A DNA stretch of 64,000 bases, from assembly GCA_030765055.1 (NCBI GenBank), contig CM060958.1:114555972-114619971 (forward strand), given 5' to 3'. The DNA comes from Mantis religiosa. Its lineage: Eukaryota > Arthropoda > Insecta > Mantodea > Mantidae. Numbering within the stretch: position 1 is the stretch's first letter; each line of letters begins with the position of its first letter. Below the pieces are notes generated by a model, which was not told the DNA's origin, did no database searches, and saw only the letters and a program-made list of their open reading frames with translations. The position numbers and the translations under genes are program-made. Positions 1 to 12,149 of the stretch are shown one piece after another.

Positions 1-365
1 TTATAAAATATCCATTACTTACTGTTTGGGTGAATTTTAAGTAGTACACTTTTAAGTGCTATTGTTTTGTTTCTCGTAGGAATGGCCTAAATATACAAAT
101 AGGAAGATTTTTTTTAAACTTTAGTCTTAGCTTCCTGTATGCTTATGTGTATATGAAGAAAACTTTTATGAAAAAATACTAATAGAGTAGAGTACATGAT
201 GTGAATGTAGGACTTTTTTTAATTTATTGAACACTTTCTATACATATACAAAGTATTTTTAGTTTAGATAACAAGGGTAAAATTATTCAAAAGAATATTA
301 AACGTGTATTGATGTTGCAGTCAAGTGACTGTCCTCATTTAAACAGTTTTGAGATCATTTCAAAT

Positions 366-1320
366 CAATAGATCTGTGTGTCGTTTTCGCTTCAATCTTC
401 TCCGTGCTCCTTCTTGTGGTATATACTGAGGAATGTGTCTCAGAATTGCATTTTCATGTTCACCAAAGGAAGTGAAGAGGCGTGTGTAGTATCAGGACTG
501 AAGAGCGTCTTCTATTGTTGGAGTAATCAGACCTTTGTGTAATGTTGAACTGTGAATGTCCCAAAGTGCATTCTCTATTAAGCGCAAAACCCAATTTTGT
601 AAAGTGTGTATTCTGTTGATTTGCGTTTTGGATGCTGAATCCCAAATTGAACAACCATATACCCAAATAGATCTGATTATCGAGAAGAAGATAGGTCTTT
701 TTTAAGATAAGGGCAAAGGAGAAGTATATGATATTCGAAATTTCAGTTGATGAATTTTCTGTCTAAGTTTCTTGATAAGATCAGTGATGTGTGCGTTCCA
801 GGTTAATTTTGAATCGAGGGTTAAACCAAGATATATAAGTGTATCAAACACTGACACTATCTCGTTCGCAAATCTTATTTTGGTATCTGCAGTATTTCTT
901 TTATAAGTAAATTTCACTAATTTAGTTTTCTTTGGACCATTTCTTTGCACCATTCGTCAACTTCATCCGTGAAAGATTGTAGTTCACTAGCAGCTGCAAT
1001 ATCAGGCTCTTTGCTAAGGATAGCTACATCATCTGTGAATTGTGAGATGTGTAGGAAAATCCGAGCTAAAGATTAAGTAGAGGAATGGAGCCAATACATC
1101 ACCTTGAGGAACTCCTGCTTGTACTTCCTGAACTGGAGATAGCACAACGTTGCATGTCACCGAGAATGTTATTCCTGAAATACAGGATTTAATTACTAAA
1201 CATATGGTGTCACTAACAAAAGATTTTATTTTGTACAAAAGTTCATCGTGCCACACTTAATCGAATGCTTTATCTGTATCGAGGAACAGGCCAAAGCAGA
1301 CAGATTTCTCTTCAGAATGC
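366..1320 (-). pseudogene. LINE (Jockey/CR1-like) reverse transcriptase, decayed 3-prime part
   Basis: Reading the minus strand through frame changes gives, in order, a GLFLDTDKAFD-like block, AGVPQGDVLAPFLYLIF (RT fingers/palm), a DDVAILSKEPD block (catalytic DD motif) and NGPKKTKLVKF followed by YLGLTLDSKLTWNAHI. The thumb/C-terminal region follows, with QNWVLRLIENALW near 560-610 and a basic tail ending in a stop near 366. This motif order is that of non-LTR retrotransposon ORF2. No single frame is open, so the copy is dead. The endonuclease half is missing, as expected for a 5-prime-truncated LINE. The exact clade is uncertain. Confidence 0.85.
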
Positions 1321-1458
1321 AATTTTTAGTGTGAAGTGCCTTCATGAAAAGAGCAAATATTAAAATAGCTTTATTTAAACAAAAGGTAATAAAAATATTT
1401 TGTGTGATTGTTATGATATAAAGAACTTGTTATACTCTTAAACATCTACACTCCAGAA

Positions 1459-1827
<369 letters not shown>

Positions 1828-2123
1828 GCCCGCTAGGTAGCGTAGATGGTAGCGTACCTGCTTCACGTTCAAGAGGTCCCGAGTTCGAATCTCGGTCAGG
1901 ATGAGTTACCTGGATACGGTTTGTTCCGGGGTTCTCCCTTATCCTGAAAGACGAATGCCGTGTAACTTTAAGCTCCATGGACCTCGGACTCATTTGAGCA
2001 TCATTTAACTCATTTCATTCATCGTCCGATATTACTTAACGTTGAGGGACGTAAATTACAAAATAATAATAGTAATAATAATTAATAATAATAATAATAA
2101 TAATGACGACGATGATGATTATG
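1828..2123 (+). mobile_element. tRNA-derived SINE, family A, full length
   Basis: Begins gcccgctaggtagcgtag and has an A-box-like segment (tagatggtagcg) and a B box (gagttcgaatctcgg). The shared body follows, ending near 2059 at gacgtaaatta, then an AAT-type tail to about 2123. Related copies at 2638, 3821(-), 41134, 43342, 48609(-), 50671(-), 54209 and 63690 define the consensus. The tRNA-like head implies Pol III transcription; mobilisation by a LINE is the usual mechanism for such families. Confidence 0.9.
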
Positions 2124-2637
2124 ATAATAGGTTAAAGAATAGGATACAAGGTTTGTCAGTCATGTAAATCCTTGTCATACTGAAGGTCTAAATAATCGAT
2201 CATATTTAGGACTGTGTTTCGACTGTAAGTTATGTCGTTAGGTACATTACTTTCTTCCAACCCAATCAGTATAAATTAAAGTTAAATTTCTGTAATATCC
2301 AGTAGAAATATAATTTTGTCATCTGTTATTTGCTACACTTTCTTTACTGTTACACACTTCCTTTCAATTTTAACCGCCATTTCATTATATTTTCATTTTG
2401 AAATGTCGATCCTCTTTTCTTGGTTTTACGTACCTATATCTAGACTACGAACTGTTTGGACCGATAATGGAAGCTGCTGGTACTCGTGTTATGTTTATAC
2501 ACACCCGTTATTCTACGGCTGACAGCTTTACAACCTAAAGCTTTTAAGCTTTCAAACTGATATCTGCTGGTTTTTGGAATAGATGGTAATGCTAACGTTT
2601 TATTCGAAATGTAAAAAGAAGCAACAGTACATGTTCA

Positions 2638-2836
2638 CCCGCCTCTGTGGGGATAGCATGTGTACTTCACATTCAAGAGTTCGTAAGCACGAATCTCGGT
2701 CAGGGATAACGTTTACTCAGGAGTTTTCCCTTATCCTTAAATATGAATGTCTGGTAACTCTAAGCTATATGGCCTCTGGGCTAATCTGATCATCATTTCA
2801 CCATCCAGCCATATGACATACGCTAAAGGAGGTTAA
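2638..2836 (+). mobile_element. SINE family A, diverged copy
   Basis: Recognisable by cccgcctctg at the start, the B-box area cacgaatctcggtcagg and the body phrases tttcccttatcc, ggtaactctaagct and ggcctctgggct. It is more diverged than the 1828 copy and the tail is degraded. Confidence 0.8.
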
Positions 2837-3035
2837 AAATACTTTTAAGATATATGCATGTCCAGTAAAGTCGACTGGATGAAGATTTTTCTTTTAAAAC
2901 TGATAGTGATATAAAAACATATTGTTAACAAGTCAGCTATTTTGTCACACATGTGTCTTAAATCCAAGTTACATTTTTTAAATCCGGATGTAATTTTGGG
3001 ATGTACGCTGATCGCCATGTTGAAAGCAGATAACG

Positions 3036-3140
3036 GCGAAAGAGTTAGTGGTCAGGTAAAGAGGCTTCCGGTCGCGGGTTCAAACCCGGAGGAGAGTAAT
3101 CGACTTCTTCGGGCATAAAAATCCTTAGTGGGGCTTTATA
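3036..3140 (+). repeat. tRNA-like short repeat (possible SINE, family D-like)
   Basis: Contains gtcgcgggttcaaacccgg, a good B-box/T-arm-like segment, after gttagtggtcag. The segment around gtcgcgggttc resembles the head of the repeat at 31891. No acceptor-stem pairing is seen, so it is not called as a tRNA gene. Confidence 0.4.
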
Positions 3141-3213
3141 TCCGGTTGTCCCATGTCATAGATTTAAAATGAAATAACCCCAAGTCTGATAAAGAGGCCT
3201 CTGAGCAAAATCA

Positions 3214-3300
3214 AACTGTCTTTCACGTCCAGTATAGAATGAGATGCTGAGAGCCACAGCAGTTAAAGGTTGTTCATAAATAAAAAATCTCAATCTAATT
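3214..3300. repeat. Short dispersed repeat shared with 9155-9225
   Basis: The phrase cccagtatagaa/tccagtatagaa, then a gctgag..ccacagc.gttaaag block, occurs here and again near 9160. Nature unknown; no coding potential. Confidence 0.4.
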
Positions 3301-3820
3301 TTTGTTTGCTTGCAAGATTTTGTTTTGAGGAGATATGCAGTAACTGGAATACAGCAGTTGGCTTCTCTTACGACCACTGAGAGGAAGAGCAGATCCGTAA
3401 ATATATTATTTAGGACGGGGTCCTTAATGATTCCATGACACAATTCTGATGTCGGCTCAAGCCACTCGCAATTTAGGGGTTCCGGATATAGACAATACAG
3501 CTCTCAAAAAAGGAACGAAAGCAAGCCCACCAAATACCAGGGGAAAACCTTCCTAATGCATGATTTTACTGTTATATAAATACCTGCCACTTACTTATAC
3601 AGCCCGAAACAAATGACAGGAAATACGACAGGTAATGCATAGTAAGAAGGGGAGCCAACCGAGCATGTCTCCTGACAAGGAAAATAAGAAAGAACCTGTG
3701 TTTAGAGTGACCGGGCTGGAATCGAACCTAAAACCTCGTGAATGAAAGCCTCACATTTTACAACGGAGCCAGAACAGTTACCTCGGTTTCACGCAATTCT
3801 TTGCTATTTTCCTTCTTTTT

Positions 3821-3993
3821 ACGTTGTCATATCGGACGATGAATGAAATGGGTGAAATGACGTTCATTTGCTCCCAGGGTTCATGAAATCCTGGAAAAAT
3901 AGTTATCCAGAAAACTCACCCTGACCAAGGTTCAAACTCGGGACCTCTCGAACCTGAGGCAGACACGCTTCCACCTGCGCTACAGAGGCCGGC
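3821..3993 (-). mobile_element. SINE family A, reverse orientation
   Basis: Reads on the minus strand from the tRNA-like head (ggcctctgtagcgcagg) at about 3990 to the family end at 3821. The body contains the reverse of tcatcgtccgatatgac. It has several small indels. Confidence 0.85.
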
Positions 3994-4009
3994 TATTTTT
4001 TCTGAAGAG

Positions 4010-4925
4010 AAAAAAAATAATTTATTTATTTATTTATACAATGTGAACATTACAGGTTTCCCCTATTACAATGATCACTATAAAGTTACAATATGAACAA
4101 AATATATCAAAAACACAAAATTAATTACAAAATAAATTTTAACAAAACAGAAACGAACACATACAAGCTGGTAACAGCGGTTCACATGTACAGTAAGTTA
4201 ATCATTCCACTTTTGATAATAAATAATTACAGGATAAAGCAAAGTTTCTGATTTTCATACTAAGTATATCAATATTTAAGGGATGTAATTTATTGTTAAA
4301 TGACTGCATTCTATGCATATGTGAATATTTATAGGAATCAGTATTAACCTTCTGAGGAAGAAAAATATTACGAAATTTATTAGGTACAACATTTGGAACT
4401 TAAAAACGTATTAATTGTCTTAGGTTAGGGTCATCAATCATATTATGGAGTAATTTTCTCTTATGTGATAGACTTCTAAAGTCGAATAAATGAAGCAATG
4501 AATTATATTATATAAACTTGGGAAAATAATGAAAAGTTTTGAAAAACACACATCTCAGGAATTGGTATTGAATAACTTCGATACGTTTAATAAATTTGGC
4601 GGTATAAGGACTCCATACTGGTGAAGTATATTCGAGTCTGGATCTTACAAATGAATTATATAATGTAACAAAACATCTCATATCGTTGAAGTTGGATGAG
4701 TTACGAATAATGAATCCCAGATTTCTATATGCTACACTGAGTACTGTGCTGAAGTGTTTATTAAAAATAGATCCTTGTATAAAATAACTCCTAAATCAGT
4801 TGTTTCTAAAAATTTTAAATTAACTCCATCTATTTTATAGTATTAAACATTCTTTTTAAGTCTAGAGATGAACATAACTTGGCATTTTGATATATTAAAA
4901 GGAAGATTATTGTATTTGCTGGTTC
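4010..4925 (-). pseudogene. LINE reverse transcriptase 3-prime end with 3-prime UTR and AAAT-type tail
   Basis: The minus strand encodes LPFNISKCQVMFISRLKK, then DLGVILYKDLF, YNSFVRSRLEYTSPVWSPY and IEVIQYQFLRC. These are the standard RT thumb/C-terminal motifs of CR1/Jockey-type LINEs. The frame then breaks (stops after HYFPKFI and LIRF). A stop lies at 4202-4204 and is followed by about 190 bp of AT-rich 3-prime UTR ending in a (TTTA)n tail at 4018-4041. Dead, 5-prime truncated copy. Confidence 0.8.
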
Positions 4926-6420
4926 TTACTCTAAACAATTATCCCACTACATTTAATGAAATAAATCCTTAACAAAAAGAAATTCCTAGTGGATAGGCCT
5001 AAATTAATGTTAAATATACAGAATTGGGAGATTTATTTACTTACCTACCTGTGTTTTGTACTGTTTTGAAAGTAATGGGTTTTACATACATCCCGAATTA
5101 CAATTTCACGGATTTATCCGTAAAACTGCCAATCATATGGGTAATAAGGGATTACAAATTGCATAAATTTTAAAATAAAAATATATTTAGGTGAATTAAA
5201 CAGTCCCATATCAGTATGAGCACGTTTTGAATCGATTCAATAATAGCACAGGGAAATGGGAGCGGAAATTGTAAAGTGAAATCGTTCAACGCAGTTCATT
5301 GTTTCGTTACATACCTGAAAGCGATTTATATCTTATAATATATTTTTATAACTCCAATGTTATTCATTGAAATAGGAGAAACATGAATAAATCCGCATAC
5401 ACACATATCTCTGCAGGCGTATTTCTTAAGTTGATAATATCTAGCCTAGTGCATTTGCCATCGTAAAAACATTGAATAAATTAAGAATTGCTGCAGATAT
5501 TGGCTGGCTTCTTAGCGAGTTTGCAAAAAATATATATACAAAAGGTTCAAACATTTTGTACAGTTTCATTTAAAGAAAGCATTTTTCTTTAAATGAGATG
5601 AAGGCAAACGCCAAGAAGCTAATTTTTTTCTAACATTTTTATTTAGTAGATTAGAGATTTGCGTGCATGTTTCAATGATATTTTGTTTATTCTTCCACCT
5701 ATAAATTAATTTAACACTTTAATTACTCAGCAGAGCAACCATTCACATCAATTTTTAAATAGGCAGCAGTTCTGTGTCTGTTAATTTAAGTTTATATTAC
5801 TTACTAGTAAAATTGCAAATTATTTTAAATAGTGAAGTAATTTATTATAAGGATCCCAAAATAATTTATTAATTCACGAAGAAAAGTGACTATAGCAGTA
5901 TATTTCGAAAATTTACAAATCAGATATCTCACTGGGTGTTTTCAACCAGGTGTTAAAATTGCAGAGGAAAAAACTTACAACAAAGGGCATAAAACTGTCA
6001 TTTATTTCTTAGAATAGATATACTGGAGTAGCAATGGTGTTGCGATGGAAAATTTCATAAAACAAGTTAAACAAAAATGCATTTAAAAGGAAAAGCTACA
6101 GAGGGTCACAAAGACGCTGATCGGAAAATGGGGAGAACCGAATTAATCTTATGGCGTCAGATATATAGGAAAATTATACTAGTGAGTCAGCTGCCCCTAT
6201 TTATTCTTATCTATGCTACTCGCAGTTTATAGTCTAATGTGAAAATATTGACCTTTTTAACCAAATGACGTTATTGCAGCTCTGCCCTTCTAATCGACAA
6301 TATACGACCCAGCAATATACAGCCCTGAATGAGGACTAAGAAGCTGCAAAAAGCTTATATAAACGACGATTTTTCATGCATATAATACTAGCAAGGTCAT
6401 AAACGAATGCTTTCCCAACG
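4926..6420. other. AT-rich stretch without recognised feature
   Basis: No reading frame above background, no repeat family seen elsewhere in the window and no RNA-like fold that I could recognise. Probably decayed intergenic or mobile DNA. Confidence 0.5.
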
Positions 6421-6429
6421 AGTGACATA

Positions 6430-6525
6430 GAATATGCGGCAGCTGGTCGAGATGGTTAGCTGTGGACAAATCGTGCTGCAAGGGCTAGGTTCGAAACAAC
6501 GTCACATTGCTTTTTTTTTCTTTTC
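6430..6525 (+). repeat. tRNA-like segment with T-rich tail
   Basis: A gtcgagatggttagctgtgg segment (A-box-like) and gctaggttcgaaac (B-box-like) are followed by a run of T. It may be a SINE head. No cloverleaf pairing convinces me that it is a tRNA gene. Confidence 0.3.
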
Positions 6526-6649
6526 ATTTCTCCTAATCTTTATTGTGTGCATGTTAGTTACTAAAATAAAATAATACACAATAAACAAAATAAACAATAA
6601 CATTTTTATTGTTGCTACTGGTTCTCTTATGAGACAAAGACACAGGAAT

Positions 6650-7213
6650 GACAAACCGATAATTGGAGATCATGTCTAGCTTTGTGATCATTTATAATCT
6701 GTACCGTATCTGATCATTGTTTTGACTGATCTTCTGCTCTGGTATGTAATGTTGGATTCAAGTTTCATCCACGGTCACAAATCCGTGTAAAAGGTCTTGC
6801 GGATTGCGATTAAACCTCGCCAGACACTCGATAGAGGTGTTCCTCCCGATGCGCTTTTGGTCGACTGTGAGCAATCGCGACACCCATCTTGCATACGTCT
6901 TTTTCATTGCCAATTTTTCATGCAGACACTCCCTCAGTTGAGATGCCTACAGCCTCAGTAATCTCACGAATTTTGATTCGGCAGTCTTGCATAACCACGT
7001 CGTGAATTTTCTAAATGGTGTTCTGTGTGGTGACCTCAGTTGGGCGACCAGAGCGCGATTCATCTTCGGTGCTTCTAAGACCACGTTTAAATTCATTGAT
7101 CCAAAAGTAAATGGTCTTCAATGTTGGTGCAGAGTCCGCGTGTACTTCAACCAATTCAGTTTTGACTTGTGCGACCGTGCAGCCCTTCAAATGAAAATGT
7201 TTAAGGAGAGCAC

Positions 7214-7269
<56 letters not shown>

Positions 7270-7310
7270 TTTTCAATCGTAGCTATCACACTGACCAGTT
7301 CAGATGACTG
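6650..7310 (-). pseudogene. mariner transposase pseudogene (N-terminal half)
   Basis: The minus strand starts near 7289 and encodes FRALLKHFHLKGCTVAQVK and a helix-turn-helix region ending in the ARSGRP-type linker (SRSGRPTEVTT). It continues in other frames with KIHDVVMQDCRIKIREI and fragments around SVWRGLIAIRK. The N-terminus is disrupted by a run of 46 T (AAA codons) at 7221-7266. Catalytic D residues are not intact. The family matches the copy at 56005-56850 closely in the KIHDVVMQD region. Confidence 0.85.
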
Positions 7311-7610
7311 TCAACAATGAACTATATATTGTAGCACATTCAAATTTTCTGTACAATGTTTTGCATAATCAAGCATACCACCTACAAAGTTGCAACAAAA
7401 AATGTCCACCCCTTTATGAAAATTTACCATACTTATCAAACGACTCTCGTATGTTTAAACAAAAACCTAAATTGAAATTGAAATGTCTACCTGAAGGAAA
7501 ATATAAAGACATGCAAGAATAATACACATTCAACGGTTTAAGTTCATTGCTTTGCAGAATTATACAAAATATATTAATATGTTTTAGGATGGCGGTTCAA
7601 TAACTAATGA
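7311..7610 (+). other. Unrecognised coding-like stretch
   Basis: An open frame from 7304 to 7522 encodes a basic segment ending LKLKCLPEGKYKDMQE. I do not recognise it. It lies between two mariner pseudogenes and may be a retroelement C-terminus. Confidence 0.2.
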
Positions 7611-7649
7611 AACACTTTTTTTCTGAAACAGGGTTGCTTTATTCAGCAT

Positions 7650-8715
7650 TAAAACAGACCATGTTATTCCGCAATCTTTTAACTACACTTTATTTTTCAA
7701 CGTAATTTCCGTTCAATGCTACGGCTTTAGGCCATCTTGAAATTAGGGCCTGTATGCCTGTACGGTATCATTCCACTGGACGATGTCGAAGCCAATGTCG
7801 TATTGCATCAATAACTTCATCATCCGCTTACTGCGTCCTTCATTGGACCAAACATATGGAAATCCGACGGTGCTAGATCGGGACTGTAGAGAGGATGCGG
7901 AAGAATAGTCCACTAAAGTTTTGTGAGCTCTCGGGTGCGAAGACTTTTGTGGGATCTTGCGTTGCCATGGAGAAGTTCGTTCGGAGTTTTATGCCTACGA
8001 ACACGCTGAAGCCGATTCTTTAATTTTCGAACAGTAGCACAATACACTTCAGAGTTGATCGTTTGACCATGGGGAAGGACATCGAACAGAATAACGCCTT
8101 CAGCGTCCCAGAAAACTGTAGCCATGACTTTACCGGCTAAGGGTATGGCTTTAAACATTTTCTTGGCAGTGGAGTGGGTGTGGCGCCACTCCAGTGATTT
8201 CCGTTTTGTTTCGGGTTCGAAGTGATGAACCCATGCTTCATCGCCGGTAACGTTTGACAAAAAACTGTCACCATCAGCCACATGACAAGCAAGCAATTCC
8301 GCACAGATGGTTCTCCTTTGCTCGTTATGGTCTTCGGTTAGACATCGAGGGACCCAAACGGTAACAAACCTTCGAATATCCCATATGGTGAACAATTATG
8401 ACAACACTACCAACAGAGACGTCAAATTGAGCACTGAGATGTTTGATTGAGATCCGGCGATCATCTCGAATGAGAGTGTTCTCACGCTCCAACGTTGCAG
8501 GAGTCACTGCTGTGCATGGCCGCCCAACATGCGGGAGATCAGAGTTTTGCTTGACCTTGCGGCGATGATGACACATGCTTTGCCCAACGACCTCAAGCGC
8601 CTACAAATATCTGATATACCCTGGTTTTCCGGTAAAAGAAACTCAATCACTGCCCGTAGTTTGGAACGCACCTCCGTTACAGACGCCATTTTGAAAGCTC
8701 CGTATAGCACTATTA
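7650..8715 (-). pseudogene. mariner-family transposase pseudogene (second subfamily)
   Basis: The minus strand carries, in separate frames, an N-terminal MASVTEVRSKLRAVIEFL block, an RISIKHLSAQFDVSVGSV helix-turn-helix block and then a long piece (8395 to 7913). That piece has the first catalytic region GDEAWVHHFEPETK and the VMATVFWDAEGVILFD block. The second catalytic block reads LLHGNARSHKS where the family has HDNARPH, so the catalytic Asp is replaced by Gly. A YSPDLAPSDFH-type third block follows near 7850. Frameshifts separate the pieces. Terminal repeats could not be placed. Confidence 0.85.
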
Positions 8716-8716
8716 C

Positions 8717-8951
8717 CTACCGGAAGTCAACGAAGCTTTACGAGACGGAATGTTTGAAAATGTTACACAAGAAATGTCGGGTTTTTCCAACCAAAATTGG
8801 CCGAGAAGAAACATGTGTTGAATTACTTAATGAACTCCCCTCGTATTTAAACATTTGCAGTTTAAAAAAGGTAGCTAGGTATGAAAACATCGTGAAAGAT
8901 AAACTAGAACGCAGTGTTTTATTTTATTGTCCCAAAATGTTAAAGTTGTAA
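8717..8951 (+). CDS. Unrecognised coding-like fragment, possibly a terminal exon
   Basis: A plus-strand frame (entered from the mariner region) continues as KMLHKKCRVFPTKIGREE and a leucine-rich segment and stops at 8951. An AATAAA signal follows within about 15 bases. Composition is protein-like and it is not shared with any repeat family here. I do not recognise a domain. It could be a host exon remnant or part of an unidentified element. Confidence 0.25.
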
Positions 8952-8989
8952 AATTGTGAAATAAATCAGAAATTTAATCATTATTAGAT

Positions 8990-9640
8990 ATAAGTATGCA
9001 TCATTCTCACTTTACCGTATACAGTCATTTATGCGCTTTGGAAAAATTGGAAATCAGCTGTGATTTACATACATACTCATTAATCTGACTTATGTTAATA
9101 CTGCGTCGATCTTAATGATAAGTTTTCAATTAAATTTGTAATATATATCATGGTGTATTCACGCCCAGTATAGAAAAGGACGCTGAGTACCACAGCGGTT
9201 AAAGAGTGTCAAGAAACAATAACTTGGTTTTAATTTGAATGCTAAAAGGTTATTTTTATTCTTATATTTGCGTTATTTCTACTATATGGATGCCGAGCAT
9301 CAGCGTCCCATTTTCTCCTGCTAGTAGTTATTACAGCAGCTGAACATTGCAACATCAAATGCGATGCATTAACACACTGAAGGGTCATTTACTCTACATC
9401 TAATCGTATTAACAGCTGTTTACCTCGTCTCAATATGGCGCACAAAACATGGGCGAGAGGATTATCAGAAAGCGTCTGGGTCGAAAACACTCTTGCTCAC
9501 TAGAAAATGTATGCTTCGTGGCAAGAATATTCACTTTGGTGGAATGATAAAATTATAACACAAATCACTGTTAAAAATACAATATTATGCTGCACATGTA
9601 AAAATGATTATGTATCCTTAGATCATAATCCTGGATATTC
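8990..9640. other. No recognised feature
   Basis: AT-rich, without long frames. It contains the second copy of the short repeat noted at 3214 (about 9155-9225). Confidence 0.45.
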
Positions 9641-9647
9641 AGTATAA

Positions 9648-10090
9648 TGTGACGAAATAACAACACCAAGTTCTGCTGAACTTCTTTATTCGTTCCTAAA
9701 ACTATTAGCACAGCTCAAACTTGCACTTAATTTCACTTTTATAATGTCCAGAGCAAACAGGACTATTCTGTAAGGATTTTTTTGACATTAATTTTTGCTT
9801 AAGTCATTGGTGAATGCTTCAACTTGCACAGTTTCATAACTTCTCGATGCTGACTGATTTCTCACTAACTGCTGGCCGACTGACTGCCGGCTGGCTTCAG
9901 CATTCAACGGGTCGCGGTAGAATGGTTCTAGAAACATCCAAAGTGAAAGTCTCTCGAACTGGCCAGATAAAGCTTCTATTATGTGTTTCAAATGGGAAGG
10001 TGTTTGTCCTTGAGCGCTACTAGGTGAGCAACCAATCGGAGTCCTGCGGTGTTGTATTGCATTCCCCCTAAGTTGTGTGTGACGAGCGGC
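9648..10090 (-). repeat. Possible LTR-like sequence
   Basis: Starts TGTGACG like the proven LTR ends at 44734 and 62801. Read on the minus strand it has an AATAAA and a TATAAAAG in the order expected of an LTR. I could not find a matching opposite end or target duplication, so this is tentative. Confidence 0.25.
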
Positions 10091-10099
10091 AAACTAATC

Positions 10100-11940
10100 A
10101 ATCTCTAATAAATACTAAGACAAAAATTCAGATTTTGCAAAAATCTGATCCATGAGAAAAGAGAGTGTAATGTACTTAACATAACCATAAATCCCCATAT
10201 TTTTAGCTCAAATAGTTTTCCTAATACAAATAAATAAACCACTATTACCTGTATTATAATACACCGCGACGTAAGCACTGTGTGACTATCATTATTGGTT
10301 GTCATTTATGCGTGAACGTATATTTGAAATTACTCTGAACATAACGTAACTCTTTAATAACGCGGTAAAGGAATTATGTACTTTAAATAAAATTCGATGA
10401 GAGGAAACGATACACTTCTTGCTAGTCTGGCTGAACGTGTCTGGTCACATTATATCTTTGTTTACGAATGGTTCGTAGTCTCTATTTACTTAAGAAAGTT
10501 TAAAACAGCATTATTCATGTACTCTTTCATGAAAAGTGTATCAGCTGGATCAATGAGACGCGATCCCCCCCCCCCCTTTACTACTGCTAGAACAATGCAA
10601 TAGAGTTAATGTGGGCTCAAATTATGTTGCATACAGAAGTAATATCTTTAAACTGACTGACGTTGAACGACTTATTCACGAAGAAATTGACAAGGAACAG
10701 AACAAGACTGGGCAAACTGTTTGAGACATCAGATAAACTACAAGAAGACGACTTTTGAAAAAAAAAAAAAAAAAAAAAAAAAACACGTAACGAGATTTTG
10801 GAATCTATCATCATAAATTTGCAGTACTCAGACGATGAAGACAATGACAATGACGACTTATCTCTTAATGTAACAGTCACAGCTATACGGATGCACCGCT
10901 GGTATTTTCATTGGATTAGAAAAATAAGTAGTTCATAAACCATAATTAACTTTAAACTAAATATTTAAAACATTTGCCTAATATACGAATATTCATGTTG
11001 CAATTGTGATTTCAACAACTGCATTATTATAAAACTTTGGAAAATTCAGTTTGTGTTCCCTTACGTCTAGCGCCACGAATAGTCACAAGTCTGCGAGAGA
11101 GAGGGAAATATAAAAAGAGTGGGGATAACGAGGTGGCAACGGCGAAGGCTCTAACGCATCTGATTCGCTACAGGCGAGAACACTTCCCGTTTGAAACATA
11201 CTAGGGTCGAAAAGCATACCTACGATGGCGATTGTTCCTGTGCGATGCAATATTGCGTTTCCAGGGCTAGCAAGGTGGAATGGGGTAGGGTGCAAAATGC
11301 CACACACAGTCGATCTGATAATATTCTTTATTTACCCAACTTCGATAAAATATAAATGCATAAACAATCGCATATGACAGTTTAAGCGACTGGTTTAATT
11401 TACATTGACTTAAATTAAAAAACGTATTTAAAGTAAATGTATCCGCTGTCGCATAATGAAAGATTAAAAGGAATAAATTAAATATTAGTCCTTTGGGATG
11501 TGTTTAAACGAAGTTTTTCTTTTTTTTCTCTTTATAAACTTGTTTAAATAGTGCCCTATCAAAAGCGTTGGGCTTACAGAAGTAACGCGATAGCACTAAC
11601 AAAGATTCACTTATTGCTATAGTTTGTATGTAAAACAGCAACTTATTATTATAAACCATACACGTATCAGTAACACAGTAGAAGAGTACTTTTGTTTGTA
11701 AACGACGCTATGAATTTACAGGATCATATCAGCACCGCCGATGAGACGGAATTTCGTCCCACGGCTGTTATTTTACATACCAGAAAATCGTCTGACTTTG
11801 GGTACATTTACAAAGACCACCGGTGTGGGCTGGATTAGAACCCGCGACCTGCGCATCAGTAACTTAGCATGCTGATATCATCTATCAAAATAAGGAAGTT
11901 TTCCTGCATTTTAGTCTTCAAATATTCTTAACAACATTAT
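10100..11940. other. No recognised feature; homopolymer runs
   Basis: Contains a 12-base C run (10565-10576) and an A run near 10758-10782. No supported gene or repeat family was seen. Confidence 0.45.
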
Positions 11941-12127
11941 GATTAGGATTACTACGGAGGGGACTCGGCACCGAAACCTTTGGATAATTGTAACTAAGCC
12001 CCAAGTGGAGCATCCCCGGGAGGAAGGATGAGGAGACAGGAGAGAGAGGGTGGCCCACCCAAGGAGTCACGACAGAGCTGAGACACCTGCCGATACTTTT
12101 ATCCTGAAAGAAACCACCAGATGAGAG
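11941..12127 (-). mobile_element. SINE family B, 3-prime part
   Basis: Matches the reverse complement of the 3-prime half of the repeats at 34662 and 58997 (shared phrases tcctgccggggatgctcca and ctccgtagtaatcctaat). The tRNA-like head is missing. It lies next to the 3-prime end of the LINE at 12150. Confidence 0.75.
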
Positions 12128-12149
12128 ATCATCATCGTCATCACCATAA

